Source: Volvox africanus
Taxonomy: Eukaryota > Chlorophyta > Chlorophyceae > Chlamydomonadales > Volvocaceae
NCBI GenBank assembly: GCA_030268105.1
Contig: BSDZ01000079.1
Span: 3,353,501-3,417,500, forward strand
Length of the DNA stretch: 64,000 bases
Direction of reading: 5' to 3'
Part shown: in pieces, positions 33,038 to 44,375 of the stretch
Layout of the letters: each line of letters opens with the position of its first letter
How positions within the stretch are numbered: the stretch's first letter is position 1
Program-made: the position numbers and the translations under genes
The notes under the pieces: generated by a model
Told to the model about the DNA's origin: nothing
The model's database searches: none
The model's input: the letters and a program-made list of their open reading frames with translations, nothing else

Positions 33038-34853
33038 ATGGCTTCTTTTGGCAACGCCGGCACTGCCTCTAGCGCCAGCTCCAGCTGCCGTCGCAATGAC
33101 GACTCTCCGTGCAGTCCTAGACCCGCGGAATCCGGCAGTACCTCCGCGGCTTCTTCTTCAGTCCTGCCGCGGCTGCTGCTCCTCTCAGCGCTGCTGCCCT
33201 TTTCGGTGCGCGCCGACGACTGGCATACGGGTCGCGCCACTTTCTACGGCTATGACGGTGGTAAGATAGTTGGTTTTATCCGTAGATGGCGATGGTTCAA
33301 GGCGAAGACCTGATTTTATCTTGCTTACAAACACGTGGAGCAGAGGAAGATTCGTGTTTGCATCGCCAACCACTCTTGTCATGACGAGTCACATTACACG
33401 GTCATTACACGGTGTACGATGCATCGCGGCCAAGTGGGTCACGATTATCGAAAGGCTGCCGGGTCCAGCCGCCAGGATCAGGATCAGGATCAGGGGGCAG
33501 CAGGCCCCTAACCATCTAAACACAAGACGCGTGTCGACATCGCATAGTGTTTCCTTTCGTCTGCTTAACCACGGCGAAGGCGAAATTTGCTGTATGCGTA
33601 TACATATTGTCATTAGTTCTACCATGCTTTGAATCACGATGCCGTATCCTGTCTTGCAACACGCCGCCTTTAGGTGCCAGCATAGACCAAGGCTCCTGCA
33701 TGTACGGGCCCCTGCCCAACTACATGGTCAGCACCGGCAGGAACATCGGCGCACTCTCCGACTCGGACTGGGATTTCTCTGGAAGCTGCGGGTACGTATG
33801 ATGAAGTGCTGCAGTTGTGGCTGCAGTGGCTTGTTTACAGAAGTTATATTGAGATAGCAATTAGCTTTACATGAGAGATAATCTTCATGCCTCTACGTTG
33901 TAGAATATACCAAATCCTGGATACGTTTAATGAATTTTGCGTCTGACCCAGGGATGCGAAAAACCTCGCATCCATGACATTGGGTGTGACCGGCCGTCGT
34001 ACATCAGCCGTATTATCGGAACGTCATATTGGAACGCTTTCCTTACCATACCGACACCTGTGCCTCCACGTGTTTTGGCCTTCCCACAGGCGTTGCTACG
34101 AGGTCGCTTGCAATCCTGCTGCGTTTTCGGATGGCTACGGTAACTACATCGACCGCAACTCCGGCTGCTACGACTCTTCGAAGACGGTGACCATTACGAT
34201 CACTGACGACTGGTGAGGTTGCAGAGGTGATGGGGTGGTAATGTTCTATTTGGGGTGGCGGCACATCGCTTGTTTTGTGTGCGTACTTTGCTGCATGAAT
34301 GAAGTCAACCAATTATCTGGAAGTCCATTAAATTCCACCCGGCAACTTTTCCTCGACACCTCTGTTTTTGCTTCCCCGTCTTGCCTCCCCTACAAAAAGC
34401 CCCTGCAACTACCCCGAGAACGCCTACTCCAACCGGCGCTGGTGCTGTGGCGACATGTTCCACATCGATCTCAGTCAGGAGGCCTTTTCCCAGGTACCAG
34501 TGGGCTCAGTCTTGACTGATAAAAAGTCCGCCAGGGGGGACGTAATGAAAGCATGGATGCTCGTGGCGTGTGACTGTCGTGACAGGGCCGTCGTCTTCTG
34601 CCAGCATGTTGGCAAGCCTGTGGTATTGCCACCCCACCAGGACTGCCGTCAAGGACCTAGGATACCTTCTTAGCAAATCAAGTTACTTACCACGCCTCCT
34701 TATCGTCCCTTGACGCCCCCAACCCTTCCATAGCTCGCCAACATCGGCCAGGGCGTTATGGGCATTCGTTTCCGCCAAGTCGATTGTCCTGGTGGCTTTG
34801 TGGCATCGCCGCGCAAGGCGAGCTGGGACTTCGCCGCGGGAACTGGTCAATGA
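33038..34853 (+). CDS. Expansin-like secreted protein, copy 1, 5 exons
   Basis: Single-domain expansin-like protein (six-stranded double-psi beta-barrel, GH45-related) that would loosen cell-wall or matrix polymers without hydrolysis. Exons: 33038-33260, 33674-33791, 34090-34212, 34400-34493, 34734-34853; sum 678 nt (225 aa). A ~60-residue leader ends in the hydrophobic stretch LPRLLLLSALLPFSVRA, a likely signal peptide preceded by an unusually long Ser/Pro-rich region; the next in-frame downstream ATG is inside the barrel. Then WHTGRATFYGYDGG, GSCMYGPLP, IGALSD, GSCGRCYEVAC, VTITITDDCPCNYPENAYSN, RRWCCGDMFHIDLSQEAF (the HFD-type motif, here HID), and MGIRFRQVDCPGGF. It stops soon after the barrel, so the C-terminal binding domain of plant expansins (CBM63) is absent. 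A tandem paralog lies 2.8 kb downstream. Confidence 0.93.
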
Positions 34854-37619
34854 GATCGCTTACGTACCTGCGGAGCGGGAAATGAAGGTCCAGGTTGACT
34901 GTTCACAAACGTGAGCTGCAGCAGCAGCAGTTTGGTCCACCTTCGGCATCGGTGTGTGGGAGGAACCCTGCTTAGCAGCAGGCCACGATGCTGTACAGCA
35001 GCGCACTGTGTCGGTCCAGTGGTCCAGCAGTTTGATACGTACCCGGAATGGCGGCAGTGATAGTAGCGAGGAAGAAGCCTGACAAGATGGTGCATAAATT
35101 TCGGTGGCAATGTGGACGCTCCAGATTTATTAACTCGTGCGTCATGTTCTTATGGTTAGTCGGCGGGCGCGTACATAGCGAAAAGCTGTCTGGGCAGTCT
35201 GGCCAGACAGGGCCTAGGAAACGCCGGTGATTTGCCGTTGCAAATACGGTGATGAGGGAGGGCTAATCACCAACACACGGTCAGGGTGTGTAGGTGTAAG
35301 GAGACGGCGTGCCTCTTTTTATGTGTGGACTCTTATCGCGTTCTGCTCACTTGGCTTGGCCGTGCAGCGTTTGCATTAGTCCATAGCAGGCTGGGCAATA
35401 GAATGTTGAATATATGGGATTCATGGTAATGCACCATGGCATATACTCCCCCATCATGAAGTTTGCGGCGCAAATCCCCAGACGAGTTTGTTAAATTTGC
35501 GCTCTCTTTTCGACGAGAGCTTTAATCCGTTCTGGCTTGGTGATGCCCGCAACAAGTAGACAAATTGGGTCGTGTTAATTGTGCGTTGCCCTGTGCAGGG
35601 ACTTACCCAGGTCGGCTGGATGGCGGATTGCAATCCATTCCTAGTGGGCAGCATTCATATGCGTGAATGTTAGCGTATGCTGCATGCAGGTGTAGGCACG
35701 CAATGCTGCCAACTGTGTAGACGGAACCCAGCAAGGATATGCTTAGATCCTTTGTAACACCGGTAGTCGAGCGATATCGACATGGGTAAAAATCACGTGC
35801 ACTGCTGCATACACCAAAAAGGCGCACCGTGTAGCAACCTGCTTGGTGCAAGGGGGGTAGCTATGCAGAGGTGGAAACTTCGGAGCTTTATCCTCGCTAA
35901 TAACGGAAACGAAGACACTCGCTTGCAGACGTCAGGAATAGTTTTTTTACGACATAACGGCACGGATAGCTTCATTCCAATTACAGCGGTTGCCACCAAG
36001 CAGACAGCATCGTACACGTTCTCGTCTTGATTATGGTTGGTTGGCTTGGCCGTCCATCGTCTCATGTATATTGGCAGTGAAGACTTGCCACGTACCGGCT
36101 CCGCCAGTCCTAGCAGGTAGCCACCCAGAGAGGGAGGTAAGGGGCGAGCTGGCTGCGCCAAATCCAGATGAGATACTGTATGGCGTGTGGCCTCTTATAT
36201 ATCGCAGGGCTCCATACGCCCGAATCTTCTGGGATTGTCCCCAATCCTTCATCTGGAGGCATGTGCGGGCCCCTGACATCTGGGGGTACTTATTCAGCAA
36301 ATATGCTCACTGTTCGCAAGTATTGACGGGGAGTGAAATTTTCCTAAAGCGTCTGGAGCGGCTACGCCACCCATGCTCCGTCTCTCCTGATGCCATGCGT
36401 TTGGAACACGGGTTTAAATTTTCTCCAGTCGAGGATGCGCCCCACGGTTCAGCAGGTGAGAGCATATCAATTGTTCCGTTTGTTTGGGCATTTTGTTTCG
36501 TGATGAAGGCAGGGACTTGACAAAATGTGAGCCGGCATCGCAGCATGCCTTGAATTGACCGTTATGATCTATTACTACTTTAACAGGCTAAATACTTTGG
36601 GTCGTTAAGCGAAGATGGACGTTTTTCGGTGGTGCGGCGCCGTTGTGCGTTTGGTAGCTCGGCTGCGCCGTGCGAATTTTCCAGCTTGTCCCTATCGCTC
36701 GGCGAAATATTGATAAGGTTAAGATGGAGTACCATGCTCCATTTACCATTTCTTAATGCAGCGGAGAAGCATTGCGAGCGCCAGGCGAGGTGCCGTACAT
36801 TTACGTGGAAGGCAACATCTCCTGTCCTGTTCAAAAGCTGCCGCGAGTACCAAACATTCATTCAAGAATCCCTACGTCTCTTCAGTGACGCTTCTCTTAA
36901 TAGCATAGGAAGTGGGCGTGGCCAACGAGCGCCCGCGCGCACATATTCAGCACGGTCCGGCAGACGGGGCCGCCGCCGCTTGGCCATTCTCCGACAAAGA
37001 AAGGTCGCGGATTGGCGGCATTTGTAAAGCGCTGCTATCTAGCAACATAATTGCGCTATCGGCGCTTTGTTTGAAGGTGCATATCGGGTGGTCGTTTGGT
37101 TTGAGCCTGCTGTGCGGGAAGCCGTCCGACTTAGAATGTAGATCGGTGCGCGACAACCGCTAGCACATTGCCCGCCACTTAAACACTTCTTTTGGAACTG
37201 CAGGTCCCCGGCAGATCGATTGAATATTTTTTTGCTGTCTCGCGCATATAGCCGAGCGGCAGCACGGACGGGCTAGCCAGCCGCCACCACATGCAAGTTC
37301 CTGTGATCCATCAGCAATTCAGGCGTGGCTGCCCAATTAACGCCCACTAAAGAAAAATAAATTAGCAGGGGGGCGGGTTTGATCATCATCAGCTAACAAG
37401 TAGCGCGATCAAATTTTTGCACCGCCAAAGTACAAACGTGCAGGTTCCGCGTCCGTGCCCTTAATTTATGCGAATACAAGTATTCAGAAATCCTGTGCCG
37501 CTAGGATGCATCCGTCAATTACACAGCAGGTGTTGTCGTCCGCCTCCATTTGGTCAGCGCCAGCACCGCAGCGCGTATGTTGTGGCGATGGGGGAGTGTC
37601 ATCCCAGAATCTGGTTGTA
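34854..37619. other. Spacer between the two expansin genes
   Basis: 2.8 kb with no supported gene. A 176-codon frame (35990-36520, +) and several overlapping ones near 36580-37163 lack motifs. A TGTAA at 35295-35299 may serve the upstream expansin gene, and the promoter of the second copy should lie before 37620. Confidence 0.5.
35295..35299 (+). terminator. Candidate volvocine poly(A) signal TGTAA
   Basis: TGTAA 442 bases beyond the stop of expansin copy 1, a normal distance for a volvocine 3' UTR. Sequence-only evidence. Confidence 0.3.
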
Positions 37620-40600
37620 ATGGATTGGCGACGGGGACGCCTTGTCGCGTGCCATTTTTCGACAGTTCGGTTAATCTCACTTTCCGTGTTGTTGCTGCTC
37701 TGGCTGGGATCCCCGGTTGCGGCAGCTAATGACGGGGCATGGCATGACGGCAGGGCGACTTTCTATGGTGGACCTCGGGGCGGTGAGTGGTCCGGCTCAG
37801 TGCTCAGACGGATAGGACTGGCAGCCGCCGGACAGGACAGGACAAATCGGGCCAGTGGAGGTCAGGGTAGTGTGAGGCAGAGAGGGGCGTCGATTCCGGG
37901 ACATGAACTTGCAGCGTGGTTAGGTAGGTATGGCCATCCGACGGTGGGGCGCTTTGAGGTCAGTGCTTTCCGGCAGGCCAGGTCGGTTTGGAAACGGAGC
38001 GCGGTGCCCCTCCTCCAGCTCCTTGCTAGGAAAGATGGGCCCTCTTGAGGCCCACAGGAAACCCCAGAAGCCCTTACAAATTGCGCTGACGCTTCTGTGA
38101 GTCTGCTGTGGCAAAGAAGTTGTCTTGGGCCGCGGTGTCCTTTGCAATACCTCGCGCAGGTGGTAACATCAACGATGGATCCTGCATGTACGGCCCCCTG
38201 CCCAACAGCATGATCAGCACCGACACCTTTATTGCGGTAAGCAAAACCCGGCGACGGGAATAGGGTTGCGGTGAGCTCGGGGTTCCATTAATTGAATGGT
38301 TTTGAGTGAGCGGGGAAGAAAACGTGAGCTCAACTTTGCGAGGGAAGGTGAGAGGACCTGGGTCATTCAAGGTCAGTTAAGATCTTATATAAATGCGCAG
38401 AACACAAGCACGTTGTGCCTTGCGTCTTGCGGCTACCCAGCTTCCCATTGGGGCATTGCAGGAATCCTGGATGGGGCAAGGCCGGTTGGTTCGAGTTGCT
38501 GCGGCTTGACAACCGAGTATCAGCGTTGAGTTGTAGGCGACCGCCTGGCAATTTGAATATCCGGATAGCAGCGCCCGGTATAACGTTCTCAAAAGTTGTG
38601 ATTGTACCATTGTGCATCACCATGTTACCAGGTCATTCCAACAGCTTGATTAATCGTGAACTCAAGCTCATAATCTCTTGCCCATTAGGCATTTAGATGT
38701 TTCAAACCTAAATGACATCTTAACTCTCATACTGATCTGTACCTGGGATCATTGCCTTTGCGTTTTGGCTTATAGCAATTACACCCTCTGTTGTTAGGCT
38801 TAGTAAAGTACCGGTAATATCCGCTTATCGTTGCATCGTTGTCTGCTCGCTGGTCGCTGCTGCCGCTGCTACTTATTCTGCTTGCTATGCTCTTCGTAGG
38901 CTTTGAGTGACCAAGATGACGATTTCGCTGCATCTTGCGGGTACGAGGGAGTTCGTAAAACCTGTCTAGTAGATGGAACACCGCATTTTACGATGATTTA
39001 TTATTGATAAATGGCAAAAGCTAACGAGTTATTGTTTCCTATTAAAGATACCTAAGTGAATGGAGTGTGCCGAAACGGTCCCCAGCCGTCCCGAGCGATG
39101 TCCCATAGGTCGGCAACAGCATATGTCATGAATTAAGTCCAAGGATTTGTTCACCAACCATGTCCTCGCTTACACCCAATTTACCCATCGATACCGCGGG
39201 GCAGCAACATCACCCGCACTGCACGCCCAGGGAGTGCGCGCACGAAATGAGAGTGTTTTGGCGCATCATTCTTCCGCTTCCCAGAGAATCCGCAGCCCGC
39301 AGCCCGTGCCGCAACGCGCATCCAAAAGCACCTCCCGTAACGCGCACTACCCTCACCTCTGCAGCCGTTGCTATCAGGTGCAATGCAAACCCAGTTCCTT
39401 CTCTGACGGGTACGGCAATCACATCGACCGCCGCTACGGCTGTTACGACTCCTCCAAGTCTGTCACCATCACCGTAACAGACTCCTGGTAAGCCACACCA
39501 TTGGACCGCTCCAGGGAGCGTCACTATATGCGTAATCCTGGACTAATCGAAGCTGCCAGTAGGGACCACAGCGTATTTCATTATAATTGGTTCCAGCGCT
39601 CGGAGGCGGTTAACGGGTCCGAAGACGCACTTGGGGGCGACGAAGCCTGCTGTTACCTATCGCAGTACCGGGGTTCATAATCAGGTGAAACGGGTACGTG
39701 ATGTAGTACGTACGTACGCGGTACGATGATATGAGCACCCGAGATCTCTTCAGGTTGCCAACCGATTCCTTCTAAAGGACTCATCTTAACCTCCAACCTC
39801 CAACCTCCAACCTCTGCGCAACCTCTCAACCTCCCTCTTAACTTCCCTCGGCAGCCCCTGCGACTACCCCGCCAACGCCTACTCCAACCGGCGCTGGTGC
39901 TGTGGCGACATGTACCACATGGTGGGTACCTGCGAGTGCTGCCTTGTGCGCGGGAGGGTCAGGGTGACGTGAATTAAGGGAGGTTGACTCCATAAACTTG
40001 AGCGGTCGGCAGCCCGCCGCAAGATGCCTCGCTTCATTCGCCACGTATTCAGCCCGGTCGATCCTACCTCCCTCCAAACCCCGTATGCTCGGCTGCCGGA
40101 ATGACTAGGATTGCTGCTGCTGGAAGAGAACGAGGCGTAACGAAACATACTCGTACTTATGAATGGATGTCGCCGCTCAATGTTTTGTTTTTCAGGTCTC
40201 ACGTTTCTTTTTGCTTCTCAACTTTGTTATTAGTCTTGGATGTATACCTACATTATGTTAGGTGTCGATGAGTGCCTTCAACACCACCATTTTCTCCGCC
40301 ATCATTGCCGCATATTGCTAACACAGTTGCCGCTACCCGCGGTCACCCCACCAACCCCCCCCCCAACACACGTTGTTCCGACTCCGACTCCGGCACCGCC
40401 ACTTAGTTGCATCCCTTCACCACCTGCACCTGCACTGGGCATTCACGCAGGACTTGAGTGAGCAGGCCTTCTCGCAGGTGACTAGGGGGGAGGGGAGGAT
40501 CAGATATCGAGGTCGAGCTTGGAGCTATATGAGACTCCTGCACCAGGCTGACCCGTAGTATATCACCACACATGCTAGAATGTCGCAATCACGAGTAGCA

Positions 40601-40951
40601 GCAACGTTCAGCTCCCCCCCCTGGATCTCCCCACCATCCCAACAGGGGGCCGAGGCCCACATGGCCTCAGGCCGTGTGCCGACGCCGAAGTCGTCGTACC
40701 TCCAGTCCCCGACCCCAATATCTCGCGCATTGTTTTCCTCCTTCCCCCGTCCCCCCTCCCCCCTTCCCCCTCACACATACACACGTACATGTCGAACTGC
40801 CTTACAGCTGGCAGATATCAGTCAGGGCGTTATCGGCATTCGCTATCGCCAGGTAGACTGTCCTGGGGGCTTCGTGCCCTCGCCACGAGCTGCGACGGGG
40901 GATTTCCCTGCGGGTACCCGCAAGCTCCGGAACCTGTTCTGGCGCTGGTGA
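37620..40951 (+). CDS. Expansin-like secreted protein, copy 2, 7 exons
   Basis: Tandem paralog of the gene at 33038, same single-domain architecture without CBM63. Exons: 37620-37782, 38160-38236, 38900-38940, 39365-39487, 39855-39921, 40451-40477, 40808-40951; sum 642 nt (213 aa). Signal peptide: RLISLSVLLLLWLGSPVAA. Then AWHDGRATFYGGPRGG, DGSCMYGPLPNSMIST, ALSDQDDDFAASCGRCYQV, FSDGYGNHIDRRYGCYDSSK, VTITVTDSCPCDYPANAYSN, RRWCCGDMYHM|DLSEQAFSQ, IGIRYRQVDCPGGFVPSPR. The HFD-type motif here reads HMD and is split by an intron. Two introns (38237-38899 and 39922-40450) are absent from copy 1, while the other splice positions are shared. One exon is only 27 nt. The C-terminal tail is slightly longer and Arg-rich (RKLRNLFWRW). 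The start was chosen because it is directly followed by the signal peptide. Confidence 0.92.
39788..39834. repeat. AACCTCC heptamer repeat
   Basis: Four near-perfect AACCTCC units followed by degenerate copies, pyrimidine-rich, just upstream of the acceptor at 39854 in expansin copy 2. It may serve as an extended polypyrimidine tract. Confidence 0.85.
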
Positions 40952-43370
40952 GTGCCACCCGCAAGGCCGCCGTGGAGCCTCCGCATGTCGACTGGCTGTG
41001 GCGGCGACGGAATCGACTTGTCGGTGCGTCGGCAGCTGGTTGCATGGCCGATGATTGCACCCCCTGGTATGGGGTGCTGTACTGCCGTGGCAGGAATCCG
41101 AAACACATCTGAAATCATTGAGAGATCCGCCCACCATGAAGGGCATGGAGGACTGAAATTCCCCCCTTCAACCCCTTGGATGAATACAGCAATAAATCGT
41201 CCGAGGGAGAGCAGTTGAATGGGAGCGAAGGATGCGTTTGGATACGGAGTTGCGGTCACGGTGCGGTAGTTCCAGGCAGGGCAGGTGTCTGAAAGCAGCA
41301 GACCCATGGATATGGAGAACGAGGGCGTCTACGGGGTTTTGGATTCGAATGGGATCTTTTGTGTGCTGCTGACTTGGGTGATTCGATTGCTGTTTCGTGC
41401 GGGAGGCGTATGCCTTTTTGGAAAAGGGGGTTGACGGCGCGTGAGGATAAGGTGATGGGTGGGGGGTGGGGGATCTTTTCCCACCGGGCGCTCGCGGGGC
41501 AGTGGGCCGGCCTCATAGCGGGTCATGCTGAATGGCCTAGTACATAGTTGAGCTTTCGAGGGAGCAGTTTGAAGGTTTGAAGGGCGTTTCGGGGTTTGGG
41601 CTTGCGAGTAAAGGAGTAAGGAGGCGAGCAGCGTGCAATGCGATACGTAGCGGGGTCCGAGCTGTACGTGAAAACCGTTGGGACGTTGCCCTTCCTGGTG
41701 CTCCGAAGTCCTATTGTGGGCGCATCACAGCCCACAGCCGTTGCGGGCGGGCGCTCCATATGCGTGCTTCCTTCGCGTTCAAGTTTTTGTTGCGACTTTT
41801 ACCGCTTTCCTCTTTCTTATCGCGAACCTGCTCTTCTCGTCACAACCGAGATGACGTCACAAGGCGACGCGCCCAAAGTATATGCGGGCAGGACTATTGA
41901 CTGAAGCGTGCGTCATGCCTTACCATGCAGTACATTTCCAGTGCCTTGAACGGGGGCTTTATCCTAGTAAATCATGATTTTGAGAGAGGGAGATGTTCCC
42001 TTAATCCTTCATTTTTCCGCTTCTCTACGGTCCGATTAGAATGGCACCCTTGTCAAAGAGCGAAAGGTTGCTTTGGAAGTGTGGTGGTATATCATCCGTG
42101 GAGTCAAAGCGCTTTACCATACCGTACGGGCTGTATCAAAAAACACGCTTAGGTGCCGGCTATCACCTCCCGCACATGAACACGGCGGCTATGATCACTA
42201 ACGCTTGCATCTTAAAGGCGCCCCTATAGCTACCCGGCCTGCGCTGAGGTGCGCTTCATCTTGTCTGTCCGTCTGTCTGTTGTACGTTTCCGTTTCCGTT
42301 TTAGTTGCCGCATTATATTGCCACTTTTTATTACTTTTTCCCAGCCTGGTGTGACTCTTATTGGACGAGGGGCAGCTCTAAACGCACTACGTATCCCTCC
42401 TTTGTGCACATGTGTGGTTCACCTGTCTTGTCTTGTCGGGTCTTGTCGGTTCTGTTCTCGATCATGTTCAGGTCTGAAGACCACTACATACAGCATCGCG
42501 CCCCTGCCTACTTACACACAAGGATGAAGTTGCTGGCACTAGGATGAAAGGGTAATAATGACGACGCTATTGTAATGCCCCCTTCAATGCCGGTTTCAAG
42601 AGGGGCCAGAAAGCCAACCAGAGCGCTATTGGTTTCCCTGCGTTCTTTGCGCTCCTGGATGGCTTCCTGGCCCCTCTGGCAAGACAGAAGTGCACAATTC
42701 AAACGAGTTTTACCGAGGTAGGTTTTGCGGCCGACTGAGTTTCAGAACCTTATAGTGGCAATGTGAGCGAGGACAACTGGAACTTTGTCCAGAGACTTGA
42801 TGTATTGTCAGATTCGCCCGTACGACATCACAGCGGTGACCTCAACCCCAATCCTACGTCGCAATAGCCCCTACTGGCACAACAAAACACATGATCTCGA
42901 AAGCCCAAAGCATATTCGTATGTGTACATCAACGTACGTACGAACGACCTGACAGCCTCCGAGTTTCTCACCCCATATCACCCCAAAGTTCTGTTTTCTG
43001 GGGAACCAATCCCGTCAGAAAGCAACGTCAGAAGCAACCTCAGCGGACAAGAACAAAATCAAATGGATGGGAAATTCACTACTTAAGATCGATACAGCCA
43101 GTGACAGCACAGAGGAGCATGGGGACCATGCGGGCCTTATATGTGAGGGGTGTCGGCGCCAGTATCAAGGCCTAGTTGCAGCAGTAGCGGCGGCGGTGAC
43201 AGCCGCGTAGACACCGTCCGTCAACGGCCTATCACTGTTGCCGCCGCGTCCACGGTAGCGCCGTTGCGCCGCCGGCTGCTCTCGTTGCAAGGATCTCCTG
43301 TGGGCCTTCCCGCCACTTCTCACCACCCTCCACCAGCGCCCTCCACCACCACCACCAACGGCAACGCCAC
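40952..43370. other. Intergenic, no supported gene
   Basis: 2.4 kb between the convergent ends of expansin copy 2 (+) and the ORF at 43371-44375 (-). Open frames are short and without motifs. Confidence 0.5.
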
Positions 43371-44375
43371 CTACTTCGCTACCTCTGCTGACCCCGCTTC
43401 CTCCGGTGTCGCAGGAGCCGCCGCCGCCGGCGCCATCGCCGCCAGCCACTTTCCTCCATCGCTGCCACCGCCAGCAGCGTGTTCGCCGCCCTCATCACCG
43501 ATACAAGCTATAGCCATCCGTTTCATCGCCGCCACGACCTTCGCGTTGCCCTCCTCCAACTCCGCATCCTCACCCGCCGTCTGCGCACCGCTGCTAATCT
43601 GTGAGGTAGTGCCGCCTCCGCCCCCCCCCCTGCCACTGCCGGTGGCAGAGTCAACGGACGGCTCAGACGTGCCAAGCAGAAGGGACGTCTCTGGAGCCCC
43701 CTCCTCAGCCGCACATATGAAATTGCAGCTGCCGTTGACAACGGCTTCCTTGCGATGCTTCGGCTGTGACAGAGCAGGCGACGGCGGCGTCTCTGTCGGT
43801 CGTGTCGCCGCCGCAGCCATCGCTGACCTCACGGCATCGGGCGCCGTTGCCGTTGCTGCTGGGACGGCAGTAGGGGCTACTGTTCGCTGCGCTGAACTGT
43901 GCACGCGATTACGGATGTAGTGCGGCACAGGTGCGGCGTCATCTCCACGACCCTTTAGGTGGTGCCCGTAGAAGAGCTGCCGGGGTCGCGGCGGCGGGAT
44001 GCGGACCTGGGATGCGCGTACGGCACGTGTGGTGTTGTAATAAGTTTGCGGCGTACGATGGCGCCGGAATTTGGACGGGGATCCACCACTGGCAGGCGAG
44101 CCTGTGCGGCCGTTGCTGCCGCCGCCGCCGCTGGCCCGCTCGGTACCTCCGATTGCCGCGCCCTCGCTTGCCTTTTTGTGCACCGAGGGAACAACGGAAC
44201 CAATTTTGCTGGTGTTGTTCCTCATATGCTCCATCAGCCGGCGGCGCTCGTCCCAGGATAGGTCCTGCACATGAGAGCGATCGCGACGATTAAGGTCCTT
44301 GGAGGGCATTTCCTCATCTAGGGGCCCAGAGACCGCATAACACCGGTGCGCCAATCGACGGCATGAGCACTGCAC
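43371..44375 (-). CDS. Possible disordered protein, function unknown
   Basis: A 334-codon open frame without introns. Its first part is charged and could be real protein (RRDRSHVQDLSWDERRRLME, VVPSVHKKASEG); the rest is Gly/Ala/Pro/Ser-rich with glycine runs, as in many volvocine proteins, and likely disordered. No domain recognised. The opposite strand is also open for 256 codons over the same GC-biased triplet repeats, so length alone does not prove coding. A possible acceptor (GGGCCCCTAG) before DEEMPSKD means the frame could be an internal or last exon of a larger gene; MPSKD is an alternative start. It follows WDR26 on the same strand. Confidence 0.42.
   Translation of the reverse strand: MQCSCRRLAHRCYAVSGPLDEEMPSKDLNRRDRSHVQDLSWDERRRLMEHMRNNTSKIGSVVPSVHKKASEGAAIGGTERASGGGGSNGRTGSPASGGSPSKFRRHRTPQTYYNTTRAVRASQVRIPPPRPRQLFYGHHLKGRGDDAAPVPHYIRNRVHSSAQRTVAPTAVPAATATAPDAVRSAMAAAATRPTETPPSPALSQPKHRKEAVVNGSCNFICAAEEGAPETSLLLGTSEPSVDSATGSGRGGGGGGTTSQISSGAQTAGEDAELEEGNAKVVAAMKRMAIACIGDEGGEHAAGGGSDGGKWLAAMAPAAAAPATPEEAGSAEVAK

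Noticed and set aside
35990..36520. 176-codon open frame between the expansin genes
   Set aside because: No recognised motif, no splice structure, composition not gene-like; similar lengths occur by chance on both strands in this window.
43150..43920. 256-codon open frame on the plus strand
   Set aside because: It lies antisense to the minus-strand ORF over GC-biased triplet repeats, has no motif, and is best read as a shadow frame.
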